A stretch of DNA of 64,000 bases from an uncultured Kordia sp. (GTDB taxonomy: Bacteria; Bacteroidota; Bacteroidia; Flavobacteriales; Flavobacteriaceae): assembly GCF_947489565.1 (NCBI RefSeq), contig NZ_CANLEA010000021.1, positions 29,320-93,319 of the forward strand, in the 5' to 3' direction. The position numbers were made by a program, and so were the translations under genes. Shown one piece after another: positions 54,160 through 62,580 of this stretch; the first letter of the stretch is position 1; the number at the start of each line of letters is the position of its first letter. The notes below the pieces were generated by a model. It was given only the letters and a program-made list of their open reading frames with translations, had not been told where the DNA came from and did not search any database.

Positions 54160-55032
54160 TCACGTGTGCTTTTCCCTAAACTGATTCGGAGAAAGCGACG
54201 TATTTTTTTTGAAATACTTAAAGAAGTTGGTTGGATCGTCAAATCCTGCTTCATAGGCAATTTCGCCAATAGATAATTCAGTATTCACCAGAAGACGTTT
54301 GATTTGGGTAATAACAATATCGTCAATTAAAGATTTTGCCGATTTTTCAATCGTAGCTTTTACAATATTATTCAATGTTTTTGGTGTAATTGACATTTGT
54401 TCTGCATAGTGCAATGCTGTTCTGCTTTCAAACCATTGCGCTTCAATTAAACTTTGAAACTTTAGAAATTGATTCAAATATTTTGTGTTAGTATACACTT
54501 TTTTATCTTTTACTTTTTCACGATATATTTTTGATAATAAGATATGTAACAAGCTTCTTTTTACACTAGAAGTATACAAGTCTTTTTCAACGTTCATCTC
54601 GTTATTTAACTGCTCTAAAATAATTTCTATCTCTAAAAAAGTAGAAGCATTTACTTCAATTTTTGGAGATTCAATTAGTTCATTAAATAATTGAAGTGCT
54701 TTGAGTCCTTCATTTTTACCAATATGTTTTATGATGAAATCATCGGTAAAAGCCAGTAAAGTTCCATCGGCTCCGCTATCTGTAAATTTGTGTATTACAC
54801 CTTTTCTTAAAGAAAAAATTGTTCCTTTTTTATAGGAATACGTTTTGTAATTTATCGTGTGTGTTCCTTCTCCTGCTGTAATGACAAACAACACATAAAA
54901 AGAGAGTTTATGATTTTCCGTTGGTTTATGATCTTTGGGTGATTTCTTAAAAATTTCACGAAGAGGAACTATATCAAAAAAAGATTTTGGGTTGGATGAA
55001 TTTTGATACGCTATGGTTGGTGTCTTTTTAAT
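54160..55032 (-). CDS. AraC family regulator with no ordinary start codon for the full frame
   Basis: An AraC-type regulator with an N-terminal cupin domain and C-terminal double helix-turn-helix (last 100 residues, with GEIAYEAGFDDPTNFFKYFKKNT). The first usual start (GTG at 54894) would remove about 46 residues. Upstream of it the same frame reads on with SSNPKSFFDIVPLREIF and NHKLSFYVLF, which is plainly protein and of AraC type. This goes back to a TAA at 55045-55047. Only ATT codons could start it there: ATT at 55030-55032 gives 290 residues beginning MKKTPTIAYQ. Either ATT is the start, or the ATG was lost. It probably controls the SnoaL-like group. Confidence 0.75.
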   Translation of the reverse strand: MKKTPTIAYQNSSNPKSFFDIVPLREIFKKSPKDHKPTENHKLSFYVLFVITAGEGTHTINYKTYSYKKGTIFSLRKGVIHKFTDSGADGTLLAFTDDFIIKHIGKNEGLKALQLFNELIESPKIEVNASTFLEIEIILEQLNNEMNVEKDLYTSSVKRSLLHILLSKIYREKVKDKKVYTNTKYLNQFLKFQSLIEAQWFESRTALHYAEQMSITPKTLNNIVKATIEKSAKSLIDDIVITQIKRLLVNTELSIGEIAYEAGFDDPTNFFKYFKKNTSLSPNQFREKHT

Positions 55033-55243
55033 AATGCTCTTGTATTATGATGTTACAGTTACTAGCAAGAAATATTTAGATAAATATAGTACAAAATAAA
55101 GAAGTGCAATTTTCTTTTTTACATACTACGAACACTTTAACAAAAGGTACTACAAAAAAATACTACATATTGCAGTATTTACAACCTTCACATTATCAGT
55201 AATTTACAAATCAACAACCTACATACCATATCAAACTGGTATA

Positions 55244-55270
55244 CGAAACGTTTTGCTGCGCAGCATTTCG
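55244..55270. promoter_or_regulatory. Inverted repeat upstream of the grasp-with-spasm precursor
   Basis: The 12-base palindrome TGCTGCGCAGCA is centred at 55259 and flanked by CGAAA and TTTCG. It lies about 60 bases before the precursor ATG. It may be a protein-binding site or a hairpin. It is the only structure seen in the 55033-55331 gap. Confidence 0.4.
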
Positions 55271-55331
55271 AAGGTGTTAGCTGAAAAACCTTGTACGAAC
55301 AGAGTAAGCACATGTAAATCAAAACTTAATT

Positions 55332-55565
55332 ATGAAAAAATTAGAAAGTTTAAAAAACGGAAAATTCAAAGCAAAAGAATTAAAAAATGCAGGAAGTATT
55401 GTAGGAGCAACTGATTTATCAGATGGCGCTTCTTCGTCATTTAGAACAAGTAGAACATTTTTAACAAACTGTCCGCCACATCCAGCAATGTTAGATCATC
55501 ACAGTGATATTAAATTTGATCATAGTCATGGTCCAATTGACGATGTAAACAATTCTACCTTATAA
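55332..55565 (+). CDS. gwsA: Grasp-with-spasm RiPP precursor peptide
   Basis: A 77-residue peptide. The leader (MKKLESLKNGKF, KELKNAGSIVGA) has the form of grasp-with-spasm precursors. The core is rich in Ser and Thr at its front (about 28-45) and in Asp and His at its end (LDHHSD, FDHSHGPIDD), with one Cys. In this family an ATP-grasp enzyme is thought to make ester or amide links between Ser/Thr/Lys and Asp/Glu side chains. Both maturase genes follow. A MITE-like element separates it from them. Confidence 0.85.
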   Translation: MKKLESLKNGKFKAKELKNAGSIVGATDLSDGASSSFRTSRTFLTNCPPHPAMLDHHSDIKFDHSHGPIDDVNNSTL

Positions 55566-55573
55566 TATAAGGA

Positions 55574-55715
55574 ACTAGAAGAGGTTGTCTGAAAAGGTAA
55601 AATTTCGTTGAACTGAACGCGATTCAGTTTCTCATCACAATTAATAAATCGGTCTAATGAGATGTTGGATCAAGTTCAGAAAGACGCTATCAAAACCACT
55701 TAGACAACTTCTTTT
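55574..55715. repeat. MITE-like intergenic element, copy C
   Basis: It has terminal inverted ends (AGAAGAGGTTGTCT at the left and AGACAACTTCTTTT at the right, one mismatch) and shares GATTCAG, TCTCATCA and GATCAAGTTC with copy B. It sits between the precursor and the ATP-grasp gene and spans the false upstream start of the latter. Confidence 0.75.
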
Positions 55716-55731
55716 ATACCTTTTTCTAGAT

Positions 55732-56691
55732 ATGATTTTAATTAAATCAAATGCAGACGATTATTCCACTACGCAAGTTGTAAAATGGTTGAAACAGTAT
55801 AACGCAGATGTTTTACGATTGAATGATACGACGTTTTTAAAAGACTTAAAGCTTCATAATAACAACGTTTCGTTTTCATATAATGATGCTACAATTGCAC
55901 TTTCTGAAGTTTCAAAATATTGGTATCGACGTGGAAGATGGGATACGTTTCAAAGAAAAAATCTGCACCAAATAACCGACAAAACGTTTCATAGGTATCT
56001 TAATTATTTTAATAAAGAAGCTGAACGCGATGTAGTACATACGATTGAAACTTTACTTGCAGAAAAATCACTAAATCGACATGAAACCTCAGCAAATATT
56101 AATAAACTAGCGGTTTTAGCAAGTTGTAAAACGCTAAAAATTATTACACCTGACACCTTAGTTACGAATTCAAAAACGGTTTTAAAAGATTTTGTTGTAC
56201 AACATGGAGAAGTCATCACCAAAGCTGTCAATAATCTAGACCCGAATATAAAAGGAGATGTTTTTGCAGATGTAATGACCAAAAAAATTACGTTGGAAAC
56301 CTTGGCAAAATTGCCAGAACGATTTAATGTAAGCTTGTTTCAGAATTTGGTGGCAAAGAAGTTTGAAATTCGGACATTCTTTTTCATTGACACTTTTTAT
56401 TCGATGGCCATTTTTTCACAGAATGACGATCAAACGAAAGTTGATTTTAGAAATTACAATATGAAAGCGCCCAATAGATGCGTTCCGTATCAATTGCCAA
56501 CTTTATTGGAAACTAAACTGAGGAAATTACTAGAAATCTATGAACTGAATTCCGCTTCGTTAGATATTATTTACACTACCGAAGACGAATATAGTTTTCT
56601 AGAAATCAACCCGATAGGACAATACGATATGACTTCTAAACCTTGTAATTACTTTTTAGATGAAGTGATTGCCAATTATTTATCATCATGA
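55732..56691 (+). CDS. gwsG: Grasp-with-spasm ATP-grasp peptide maturase
   Basis: A 319-residue ATP-grasp ligase of the MvdD/RimK-related group. The N-terminal part (STTQVVKWLKQ, LRLND) is the pre-ATP-grasp domain. The ATP-grasp core has the KKFEIRTFFF segment near 212-221 and SFLEINPIGQYD near 292-303, in which Glu and Asn bind magnesium. The start is the ATG at 55732 (MILIKSNAD); the longer frame begins inside a mobile-type repeat. The enzyme is expected to form side-chain ester or amide links in the precursor. Confidence 0.88.
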   Translation: MILIKSNADDYSTTQVVKWLKQYNADVLRLNDTTFLKDLKLHNNNVSFSYNDATIALSEVSKYWYRRGRWDTFQRKNLHQITDKTFHRYLNYFNKEAERDVVHTIETLLAEKSLNRHETSANINKLAVLASCKTLKIITPDTLVTNSKTVLKDFVVQHGEVITKAVNNLDPNIKGDVFADVMTKKITLETLAKLPERFNVSLFQNLVAKKFEIRTFFFIDTFYSMAIFSQNDDQTKVDFRNYNMKAPNRCVPYQLPTLLETKLRKLLEIYELNSASLDIIYTTEDEYSFLEINPIGQYDMTSKPCNYFLDEVIANYLSS

Positions 56692-56903
56692 AAGACGCAC
56701 AAATTATTGAAGCCTTACAACGGCAAATGCAGGAAACTCCTGAGTTATTTGAAGCGGTGTTTTTTCTATCAGAACTCAAAGGTCGTGGCAATCTTTTGGA
56801 ACACGCAGGACAAATTAAAGTGATTTCGTTGCCTACGTACCAAACCGATTATCATCCTGTAGACACCAAATATTATAAACCCATTTCAAGATGTTTTCAC
56901 TAG
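56688..56903 (+). CDS. Small protein encoded between the two maturases
   Basis: A 71-residue protein starting with MKDAQIIEALQRQMQETPELFEAVFFLSELKGRG. The first 45 residues are helical and acidic, the remainder has VISLPTYQTDYHPVD. It overlaps gwsG by 4 bases and gwsS by 13 bases, so it is translated with them. No known domain is recognised. It could be a leader-recognition or chaperone subunit, or simply an accessory factor of the maturation complex. Confidence 0.7.
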   Translation: MKDAQIIEALQRQMQETPELFEAVFFLSELKGRGNLLEHAGQIKVISLPTYQTDYHPVDTKYYKPISRCFH

Positions 56904-58009
56904 AACTCAAACAAAGTGATCAATATTTGCTTCTTTTTGCAGCGTGTTTGATCACGAAAGGACATAACAGAGCATTGCTTACCGACAGTCAACGCGGAAA
57001 ATTTGATTTGATTCCGAATGACATGTTGGACTTTATTGAAAATGCAAAACGCTATTCCATCAAAACTTTATTTAAAATTTATGGTGAGGAAAATAGTGAG
57101 ATTGTAGAAAGTTATGTGTCCTATATTTTGGAGAATGAGTATGGTTTTTTGGCCGATGAAAAGATTCGTCATAATTTCCCTGAGATTAAAATTGATTGGA
57201 AAAGTCCGTCCACAATTACCAACAGTATTATTGACATCAAAGATTTTGAACACACGAAAACCTATTACGAACGCATCATTTCTCAATTAAACGCCTTGCA
57301 ATGTGAAGCTTTACAAATTCGTTCGTACACTTCATTACACATAGAACAATTACAGTATTTGGCAACCTGCGTTCAGGAAACTTCGATTGAATATCTAGAA
57401 ATTTATGTAAAAGATCATGACGAATTACCTTTAGACAAACTGATCCGATTGTTACAAGAACATACCAAAATATCAAACCTTATTGTACATTCTGCTAGTA
57501 AAAATGATGAATATGACGTTATCAAAAAACTATCTTCCATTTATCACACTACGCAAGAATTGACAGATGAAACCTGTTGCGGTTTGGTGGAAAAGCAATA
57601 TTTCAATGCTGTAAAAGATCATTATATGGAAGCGCATTTTTACAACAGTTGCTTGAATAGAAAAATATCCGTGGACGCGAATGGAATATTGAAAAATTGT
57701 CCTTCGATGCAAACTTCCTATGGAAATGCGTTAGATACAAATTTGGTAGACATCATTAGTAATGAAGACTTTACATCTGCATGGAATTTAAAAAAGGATT
57801 TTGTATTGACTTGCCAAGAGTGTGAATTTCGCTATATCTGTACTGATTGTCGCGCCTATGTGGAAGATCCTGAAAATCGATATTCAAAACCTTTGAAATG
57901 TGGATACGATCCGCATACGAATGAATGGTCTTCTTGGGAAGAAAATCCTTTGAAACAAAAAGCTATAGAACACTACGAATTAAAAAATATAAAACGAATA
58001 CTCTCATAA
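56891..58009 (+). CDS. gwsS: Grasp-with-spasm SPASM-domain peptide maturase
   Basis: A 372-residue protein. The C-terminal part (about 250-345) has the SPASM-type Cys pattern: SCLNRK, NGILKNCPSM, CQECEFRYICTDCR and KCGYDP. The N-terminal 240 residues resemble a radical SAM barrel in outline but have no CxxxCxxC motif, so the [4Fe-4S] cluster that binds SAM cannot form in the usual way. SPASM clusters bind peptide substrates or auxiliary iron-sulfur clusters. It probably presents the precursor to the ATP-grasp enzyme. Confidence 0.88.
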   Translation: MFSLELKQSDQYLLLFAACLITKGHNRALLTDSQRGKFDLIPNDMLDFIENAKRYSIKTLFKIYGEENSEIVESYVSYILENEYGFLADEKIRHNFPEIKIDWKSPSTITNSIIDIKDFEHTKTYYERIISQLNALQCEALQIRSYTSLHIEQLQYLATCVQETSIEYLEIYVKDHDELPLDKLIRLLQEHTKISNLIVHSASKNDEYDVIKKLSSIYHTTQELTDETCCGLVEKQYFNAVKDHYMEAHFYNSCLNRKISVDANGILKNCPSMQTSYGNALDTNLVDIISNEDFTSAWNLKKDFVLTCQECEFRYICTDCRAYVEDPENRYSKPLKCGYDPHTNEWSSWEENPLKQKAIEHYELKNIKRILS

Positions 58010-58024
58010 AAAGAGCATTCGTTT
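57991..58024. terminator. Terminator overlapping the end of gwsS
   Basis: AAAACGAAT and ATTCGTTTT, with inner CTCT/AGAG pairs around an ATAAA loop, form a long stem; T-rich DNA follows. It covers the last codons of gwsS and may also serve the convergent enoyl-CoA hydratase gene. Confidence 0.8.
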
Positions 58025-58046
58025 TCGTTTTACTTTTGAGTATGTA

Positions 58047-58892
58047 TTAATTGATTTCTTGTAAATCGATCAACATATTTTCCCAGTTTTTCTGGTTGTC
58101 ATGGTCAAACTGTGCACCATTTTCATCTGCGATTGTAAATCGTTTAATCGCTGGAGTTTTGCTAGTTGCTTGGAATAATTGATACGCTTCTTCTTGTAAA
58201 GCTGCTGCAATAGGCAAATCGATAGAAGCATACACAGCACGTTTACAAGCTTCAATAGATTCCGCCGGGAATTTTGAAATACGTTCAGCCAATGCATCTA
58301 CATACGGTCCTATTTCATCTGCATCCAATGCTTTGTTGATGGTACCAAACTTTTCAGCTTCATCCGCATCCCAATCACGTGCTCCTAAAATAATTTCTAA
58401 GGCTTTTCCAAGTCCAGCTTGTCTTGCCATACGAGAAGCGCCTCCACCACAAGGTAAGATTCCCATACCAACTTCCATTTGCATGAATTTAGCTTTTCCT
58501 CTAGCTGCAAAACGCATGTCTAACGCCAATGCCATTTCGTGTCCACCACCACGTGCAAATCCTTCTATTTTAGCAATTGTTGCCTGTGGTACGTTGCTCA
58601 ATCTTTCGAGTACTGATTGTAAATCTAGCAACTTCACTTCGTTTCTTGGAACTGCTTCTGTAGACATATCTCTTAAAAGATTCGTATCGTAATGACAAAC
58701 CCAATACCCAGGATTTGACGATTGAAAAACAACTACTTTTACGCTTCTATCGCGTTCTAAACGTAAACAAAGACTGCTTAAATCTGCTAGCATTTCTTGT
58801 CCTTGAACGTTTACAGGTCCAAAATTGATTGTTACGGTTAAAACTGCTCCTTTTTGTTCAGCTTTAAATGTTTGAAAATTCTTGTAATCCAT
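58047..58892 (-). CDS. Enoyl-CoA hydratase/isomerase family protein
   Basis: A 281-residue crotonase-fold protein. The oxyanion-hole segment KIEGFARGGGHEMALALDMRFA near 105-126 and GILPCGGGASRMARQAG near 145-161 are typical. One usual catalytic Glu appears replaced or shifted (MGILPCGG in place of GIxPGxGG), so dehydratase activity is not certain. Two SnoaL/AraC genes follow upstream on the same strand, 18 bases away. The substrate is unknown. Confidence 0.88.
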   Translation of the reverse strand: MDYKNFQTFKAEQKGAVLTVTINFGPVNVQGQEMLADLSSLCLRLERDRSVKVVVFQSSNPGYWVCHYDTNLLRDMSTEAVPRNEVKLLDLQSVLERLSNVPQATIAKIEGFARGGGHEMALALDMRFAARGKAKFMQMEVGMGILPCGGGASRMARQAGLGKALEIILGARDWDADEAEKFGTINKALDADEIGPYVDALAERISKFPAESIEACKRAVYASIDLPIAAALQEEAYQLFQATSKTPAIKRFTIADENGAQFDHDNQKNWENMLIDLQEIN

Positions 58893-58910
58893 TATATCTA
58901 TATTTAAAAA

Positions 58911-59246
58911 TTAATTGTTTATTGCTGCAAATGTGTGTTGTTTGATTTTACCTTTTTCAATGATATAGGTATCTGTTGCCAGCAATATGTTGAGATGTTT
59001 ATTTTTTCCACGCCAAACGAAATACACAACATTGTCATGTGTTTCTTGTTTGATGGTTACAAACTCAAAACCTTCAAAATTGGGAAGAAACTCCTTGTAA
59101 AAATTAAAGATTTCAGTGCGTCCTTTATACGTATAATCGGGAGTCACAAATAAAGCGTCGTCTGCATAATCTTCTATGACTTGAGACGGATCAAGTGTAT
59201 CAACCGCTTTCATATGACTCTCAAAGACTTCTTGTGGTTCTTTCAT
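58911..59246 (-). CDS. NTF2/SnoaL-like protein
   Basis: A 111-residue single-domain NTF2-like protein. VFESHMKAVDTLDPSQVIEDYADDALFVTP near 7-36 is the typical start, followed by TYKGRTEIFNFYKEFLP. Such proteins are isomerases, cyclases or ligand-binding proteins. It lies 18 bases upstream of the enoyl-CoA hydratase gene on the same strand, so a joint step is possible. Confidence 0.85.
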   Translation of the reverse strand: MKEPQEVFESHMKAVDTLDPSQVIEDYADDALFVTPDYTYKGRTEIFNFYKEFLPNFEGFEFVTIKQETHDNVVYFVWRGKNKHLNILLATDTYIIEKGKIKQHTFAAINN

Positions 59247-59353
59247 TATAAATTTGTTTTGGTAAAAAAATTATAATGCAAATGTACCTTAGGTCTTAAG
59301 GTTGTGTTTTGTAAGAAGAAAAGAGGTTTTAGTAAAAAACGAGGATTGTATAT

Positions 59354-60205
59354 CTACTCCGTTTTTAAGCTTATTTTGTAGTTTCCTGCCGTCATTCCTT
59401 TGTAGCTTTGAAAAGTTTTATCTAAATGACTGCTGTCTGTAAATCCGAGTTCTTGCGCAATTTCCGTAACGGTTAAGTCCGTATACTTAAGTCGAGTTTC
59501 AGCCAATTTAATTTTATACGTAAGAATATATTTTTTTAAACTTATGTCCATTTCTCGCTTAAAAAATTCACTCACATAATTTTCAGAAAGATGAAACTGA
59601 TGTGCAATTTCTTTTTTGGATAGCTTTTTGGAATCGTGAATATGATAGTGGATATAGTTGATAATATCCTGAATTTTAGAATCCGTTATTTTTAAAGATA
59701 CAAAACTTACATTTCTGGAAATGATGTGTAATATAGAATGTAACGTAGATTTTAGTATGGCTTCATTTTTAAGATGATCGTCGTTATATTCATTACAAAG
59801 CACTGTAAACAAGGAATAAATACTACTTTCATCTGTTTTTGATTGTAATGTAATATGTGATGTTCGATTGGCACTGTGCAAGATGGTTTCTATCTTTTTG
59901 AACCATTCTTTCCGTTGTGTGTGATTTTCATCAAATGAAGAATTATTAAAAAAGCTATACAGAAATTTTATTGTAGAAACCGAAGTTGGTTGTTCAATTT
60001 CAAAGTTGTACTTATCATTCGGGATTAAGATAAATATTTGATTGTCATTATATCGTACCTTATGTTCATTAATCACCAAAGTTCCAGCGCCTTTTTCAAT
60101 AAACAAGATCTCAAAAAAACGTATAGGCATATACTTACAAAAAGCTAGAAACATGGTTTCTTCAAACTTTTCGATCACTATATTTTCAAAAATGGTTCTT
60201 GGCAT
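59354..60205 (-). CDS. AraC family transcriptional regulator
   Basis: A 283-residue regulator. An N-terminal cupin-like domain (about 1-140) precedes the AraC double helix-turn-helix in the last 100 residues (KEIAHQFHLSENYVSEFFKREM and VTEIAQELGFTDSSHLDKTFQSYKG). It is upstream of the SnoaL-like and enoyl-CoA hydratase genes on the same strand and may activate them. Confidence 0.92.
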   Translation of the reverse strand: MPRTIFENIVIEKFEETMFLAFCKYMPIRFFEILFIEKGAGTLVINEHKVRYNDNQIFILIPNDKYNFEIEQPTSVSTIKFLYSFFNNSSFDENHTQRKEWFKKIETILHSANRTSHITLQSKTDESSIYSLFTVLCNEYNDDHLKNEAILKSTLHSILHIISRNVSFVSLKITDSKIQDIINYIHYHIHDSKKLSKKEIAHQFHLSENYVSEFFKREMDISLKKYILTYKIKLAETRLKYTDLTVTEIAQELGFTDSSHLDKTFQSYKGMTAGNYKISLKTE

Positions 60206-60226
60206 TTTTAAGTATGCTAATTGATG

Positions 60227-60784
60227 TTATCCTTTATAACCAAAGCTTTTTTCTGGAATTTTTCCAACAACACCTTCAAAGAATTTATAGATATAAGCGA
60301 AGTCCGCTTTCATATCATCTGTTGGATAAAAGAGCTTGTCAATTTTCACTTCTTTCTTTCCAAAGTCAAAAGCAACTAAGGTAATTGGCACTTTGGCTTC
60401 TTTGGCAATATAATAAAAACCTGTACGAAGTTCATTGACAAATTTACGAGTTCCTTCTGGCGCCAAGGTCAATCGGAATTCTTCTTTTCCTTTAAAAACA
60501 GCAGCAATGGCTTGTACTTTGTTTTGTCCTGGTGTTCTATCAATTGGTGCGCCGCCTGTCCAACGAAAATACCATCCAAACGGAAAACGGAACAATTCCT
60601 TTTTTCCAACATAATTAATTTTTGTTTTGGTGATACTACGAATCATGAGTCCGATGAAGAAATCATGCCAACTTGTATGCGGAACAACGGCAACAATACA
60701 CTTCTTCACTTCTTCAGAAAAAGAACCTTTAATCTTCCAACCCATGAGTTTGAAATAAATGAATTTGTAGATAGCTCGCATCAT
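60227..60784 (-). CDS. 1-acyl-sn-glycerol-3-phosphate acyltransferase-like protein
   Basis: A 185-residue acyltransferase of the PlsC type. The catalytic motif HxxxxD is seen as PHTSWHDF near residue 36-43, and the substrate motif APEGTRK near 111-117. It is shorter than typical PlsC (about 240 residues) but normal for the flavobacterial type. It would act at the membrane in phospholipid synthesis or lipid remodelling. It lies 21 bases upstream of the AraC gene on the same strand. Confidence 0.9.
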   Translation of the reverse strand: MMRAIYKFIYFKLMGWKIKGSFSEEVKKCIVAVVPHTSWHDFFIGLMIRSITKTKINYVGKKELFRFPFGWYFRWTGGAPIDRTPGQNKVQAIAAVFKGKEEFRLTLAPEGTRKFVNELRTGFYYIAKEAKVPITLVAFDFGKKEVKIDKLFYPTDDMKADFAYIYKFFEGVVGKIPEKSFGYKG

Positions 60785-60979
60785 CTGGGGAATTTTTAAA
60801 TTTAATTTAGCTTTTAATAGGAGTGTAAAGTTAATGAAGTTTCAAGGATTGAACTATTTAATTGCCACTTATTCTATCTATTAGATTAAATACCTGTTTA
60901 CTCATTTAAACGACCTATTGCCGCATTGTAGCTTTTATATAAGCTTAAAGAAATTTATTTTTAACGAAAATCAATACTC

Positions 60980-62560
60980 ATGAAATTATTAAAATTTTCC
61001 GTTTTTTGTTTCTTATTTCATATAACAAACCTACATGCACAACATTCGGTAAATGTATCTAATATTGATGTTTTAGGTTTTGATAGTGAACTCTATGTAT
61101 CCATGTATCAAAAAGTTGGAGAAAATGCATATACCTATTCTGAATTGTATATTGATGACGATGACGACGGATTTTATAAAATAGCTATTGACAAAGAAGA
61201 TAAACATCAATATACGCTAGAAGATATTAAGAAAGAACATGAAAAAATTCTATTTGTGGCTGATATTGCTCCAACTCCTTTTAGTTCTTGGCAACAACAG
61301 GATTGGTTGCTACAATATGAAGAAAGTACTGCTGATGAGCCGCATCTTGTAAAATTTAAAGACCACGGATTTTCTACATTTGAAGAATTAGAAATTACAG
61401 ATACGGCTGCTACCAACAATTCAAATCCTTCTCAATGGGAAATTATGGATGGATATTGGCTTTTAAATATTATTGTTGATTTTGGAGATGGAAAACAAAT
61501 CGTTCTTTTGACTGAAGATGATAATATTTATTTTGCCTGTATTCCGTTAAAAGATGGTATGAAGGTTTTATCAGATGAAGCAGAAGTTTTGGATGTAATT
61601 CCTGTATCAAAAGATACATATTTTGTTGATTTTTATAACTCTATGAAAGGCTTTGAGATTAGCAATATCTATGCGATTGAAAAAAATGCTTCTCAAAAAT
61701 ATAGTGTGTATGATTATTTAAAGAAAGATTTGCTAAACGCCAGTTATGACACCATTCTATACAACGAATATTATCTCATTGGGAAAACAACTACTTCCTA
61801 TACACTTTACAATACATTGTTAGAAAAACTTAAGACTCCATTGATAAAAAAAGCGCATCTAAAAGATAATTACCTTGAAGTACTGGCTGAAAATGACGCT
61901 TATTATTATGATAATTTAGGCAATGTTTTTAGAGAAATGCCCGAAAGTCTTCCTATGGTTTTGTGCGGAACCGTAAATTCTATACAATACGAACTGATCA
62001 GAGATGAACATTCCAAGTCGCAACACGGCATAAAAATTACAGAAGGCGGCATGGCAAGTACTTTTGATGAAATAAAAGAATTCATCTTTACAGACATCAA
62101 CAAGCGACATGAAATCAGTTTTCTGGATAATTCTTCCAAGCAATATTGGGATGAAAATGATCAGTTTACGGGAGCTGTTTCTGGGTTTCCAAACTATATA
62201 AAAGTTCAAAAAGGAAAAAAGTATGGAATCCGCTCGTATTCGTATACAATGCAGGATGATATGTTTACAGCAGATACCATCAACAATCCTAATTCGTATA
62301 AGAAACAAATTATTCACAAAATCCCTGATTTAATTACGACGGTAGAAGAATTGCCTATAAAGTATGACGCTATTACAATTAGCAAACACGGCTTGATTCT
62401 TTTCTACAAAGACAACAAAGTGGGCATTTTTCCAAAACAGAAAAAACCAACGTATGAACTGCTTGAAAAAGTCACAAAATCATTCTACAAAATCATCAAA
62501 AACGGAAAATCGGGTTGGTTAGATATTACAACGATGGAAGAGTTTTTTTTTGATGACTAA
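60980..62560 (+). CDS. Secreted hypothetical protein, tandem paralogue 1
   Basis: A 526-residue protein with a signal peptide (to about residue 20, ending LHAQ). It is acidic and aromatic-rich and has WG-repeat-like stretches, such as KNGKSGWLDITTMEEF at the C-terminus and KKGKKYGIRSYS near 410. It shares its overall plan with the next gene; the last 130 bases are almost identical. Function is unknown; a beta-propeller-like exported protein is a fair guess. Confidence 0.75.
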   Translation: MKLLKFSVFCFLFHITNLHAQHSVNVSNIDVLGFDSELYVSMYQKVGENAYTYSELYIDDDDDGFYKIAIDKEDKHQYTLEDIKKEHEKILFVADIAPTPFSSWQQQDWLLQYEESTADEPHLVKFKDHGFSTFEELEITDTAATNNSNPSQWEIMDGYWLLNIIVDFGDGKQIVLLTEDDNIYFACIPLKDGMKVLSDEAEVLDVIPVSKDTYFVDFYNSMKGFEISNIYAIEKNASQKYSVYDYLKKDLLNASYDTILYNEYYLIGKTTTSYTLYNTLLEKLKTPLIKKAHLKDNYLEVLAENDAYYYDNLGNVFREMPESLPMVLCGTVNSIQYELIRDEHSKSQHGIKITEGGMASTFDEIKEFIFTDINKRHEISFLDNSSKQYWDENDQFTGAVSGFPNYIKVQKGKKYGIRSYSYTMQDDMFTADTINNPNSYKKQIIHKIPDLITTVEELPIKYDAITISKHGLILFYKDNKVGIFPKQKKPTYELLEKVTKSFYKIIKNGKSGWLDITTMEEFFFDD

Positions 62561-62580
62561 CACTTTTAAACCTATTTCTT

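Noticed and set aside
55657..55731. N-terminal extension of the ATP-grasp maturase
   Set aside because: It reads through the right end of a MITE-like repeat; the family-like start is at 55732.
56891..58009. Radical SAM enzyme
   Set aside because: No CxxxCxxC motif in the N-terminal part; only the SPASM Cys pattern is present.
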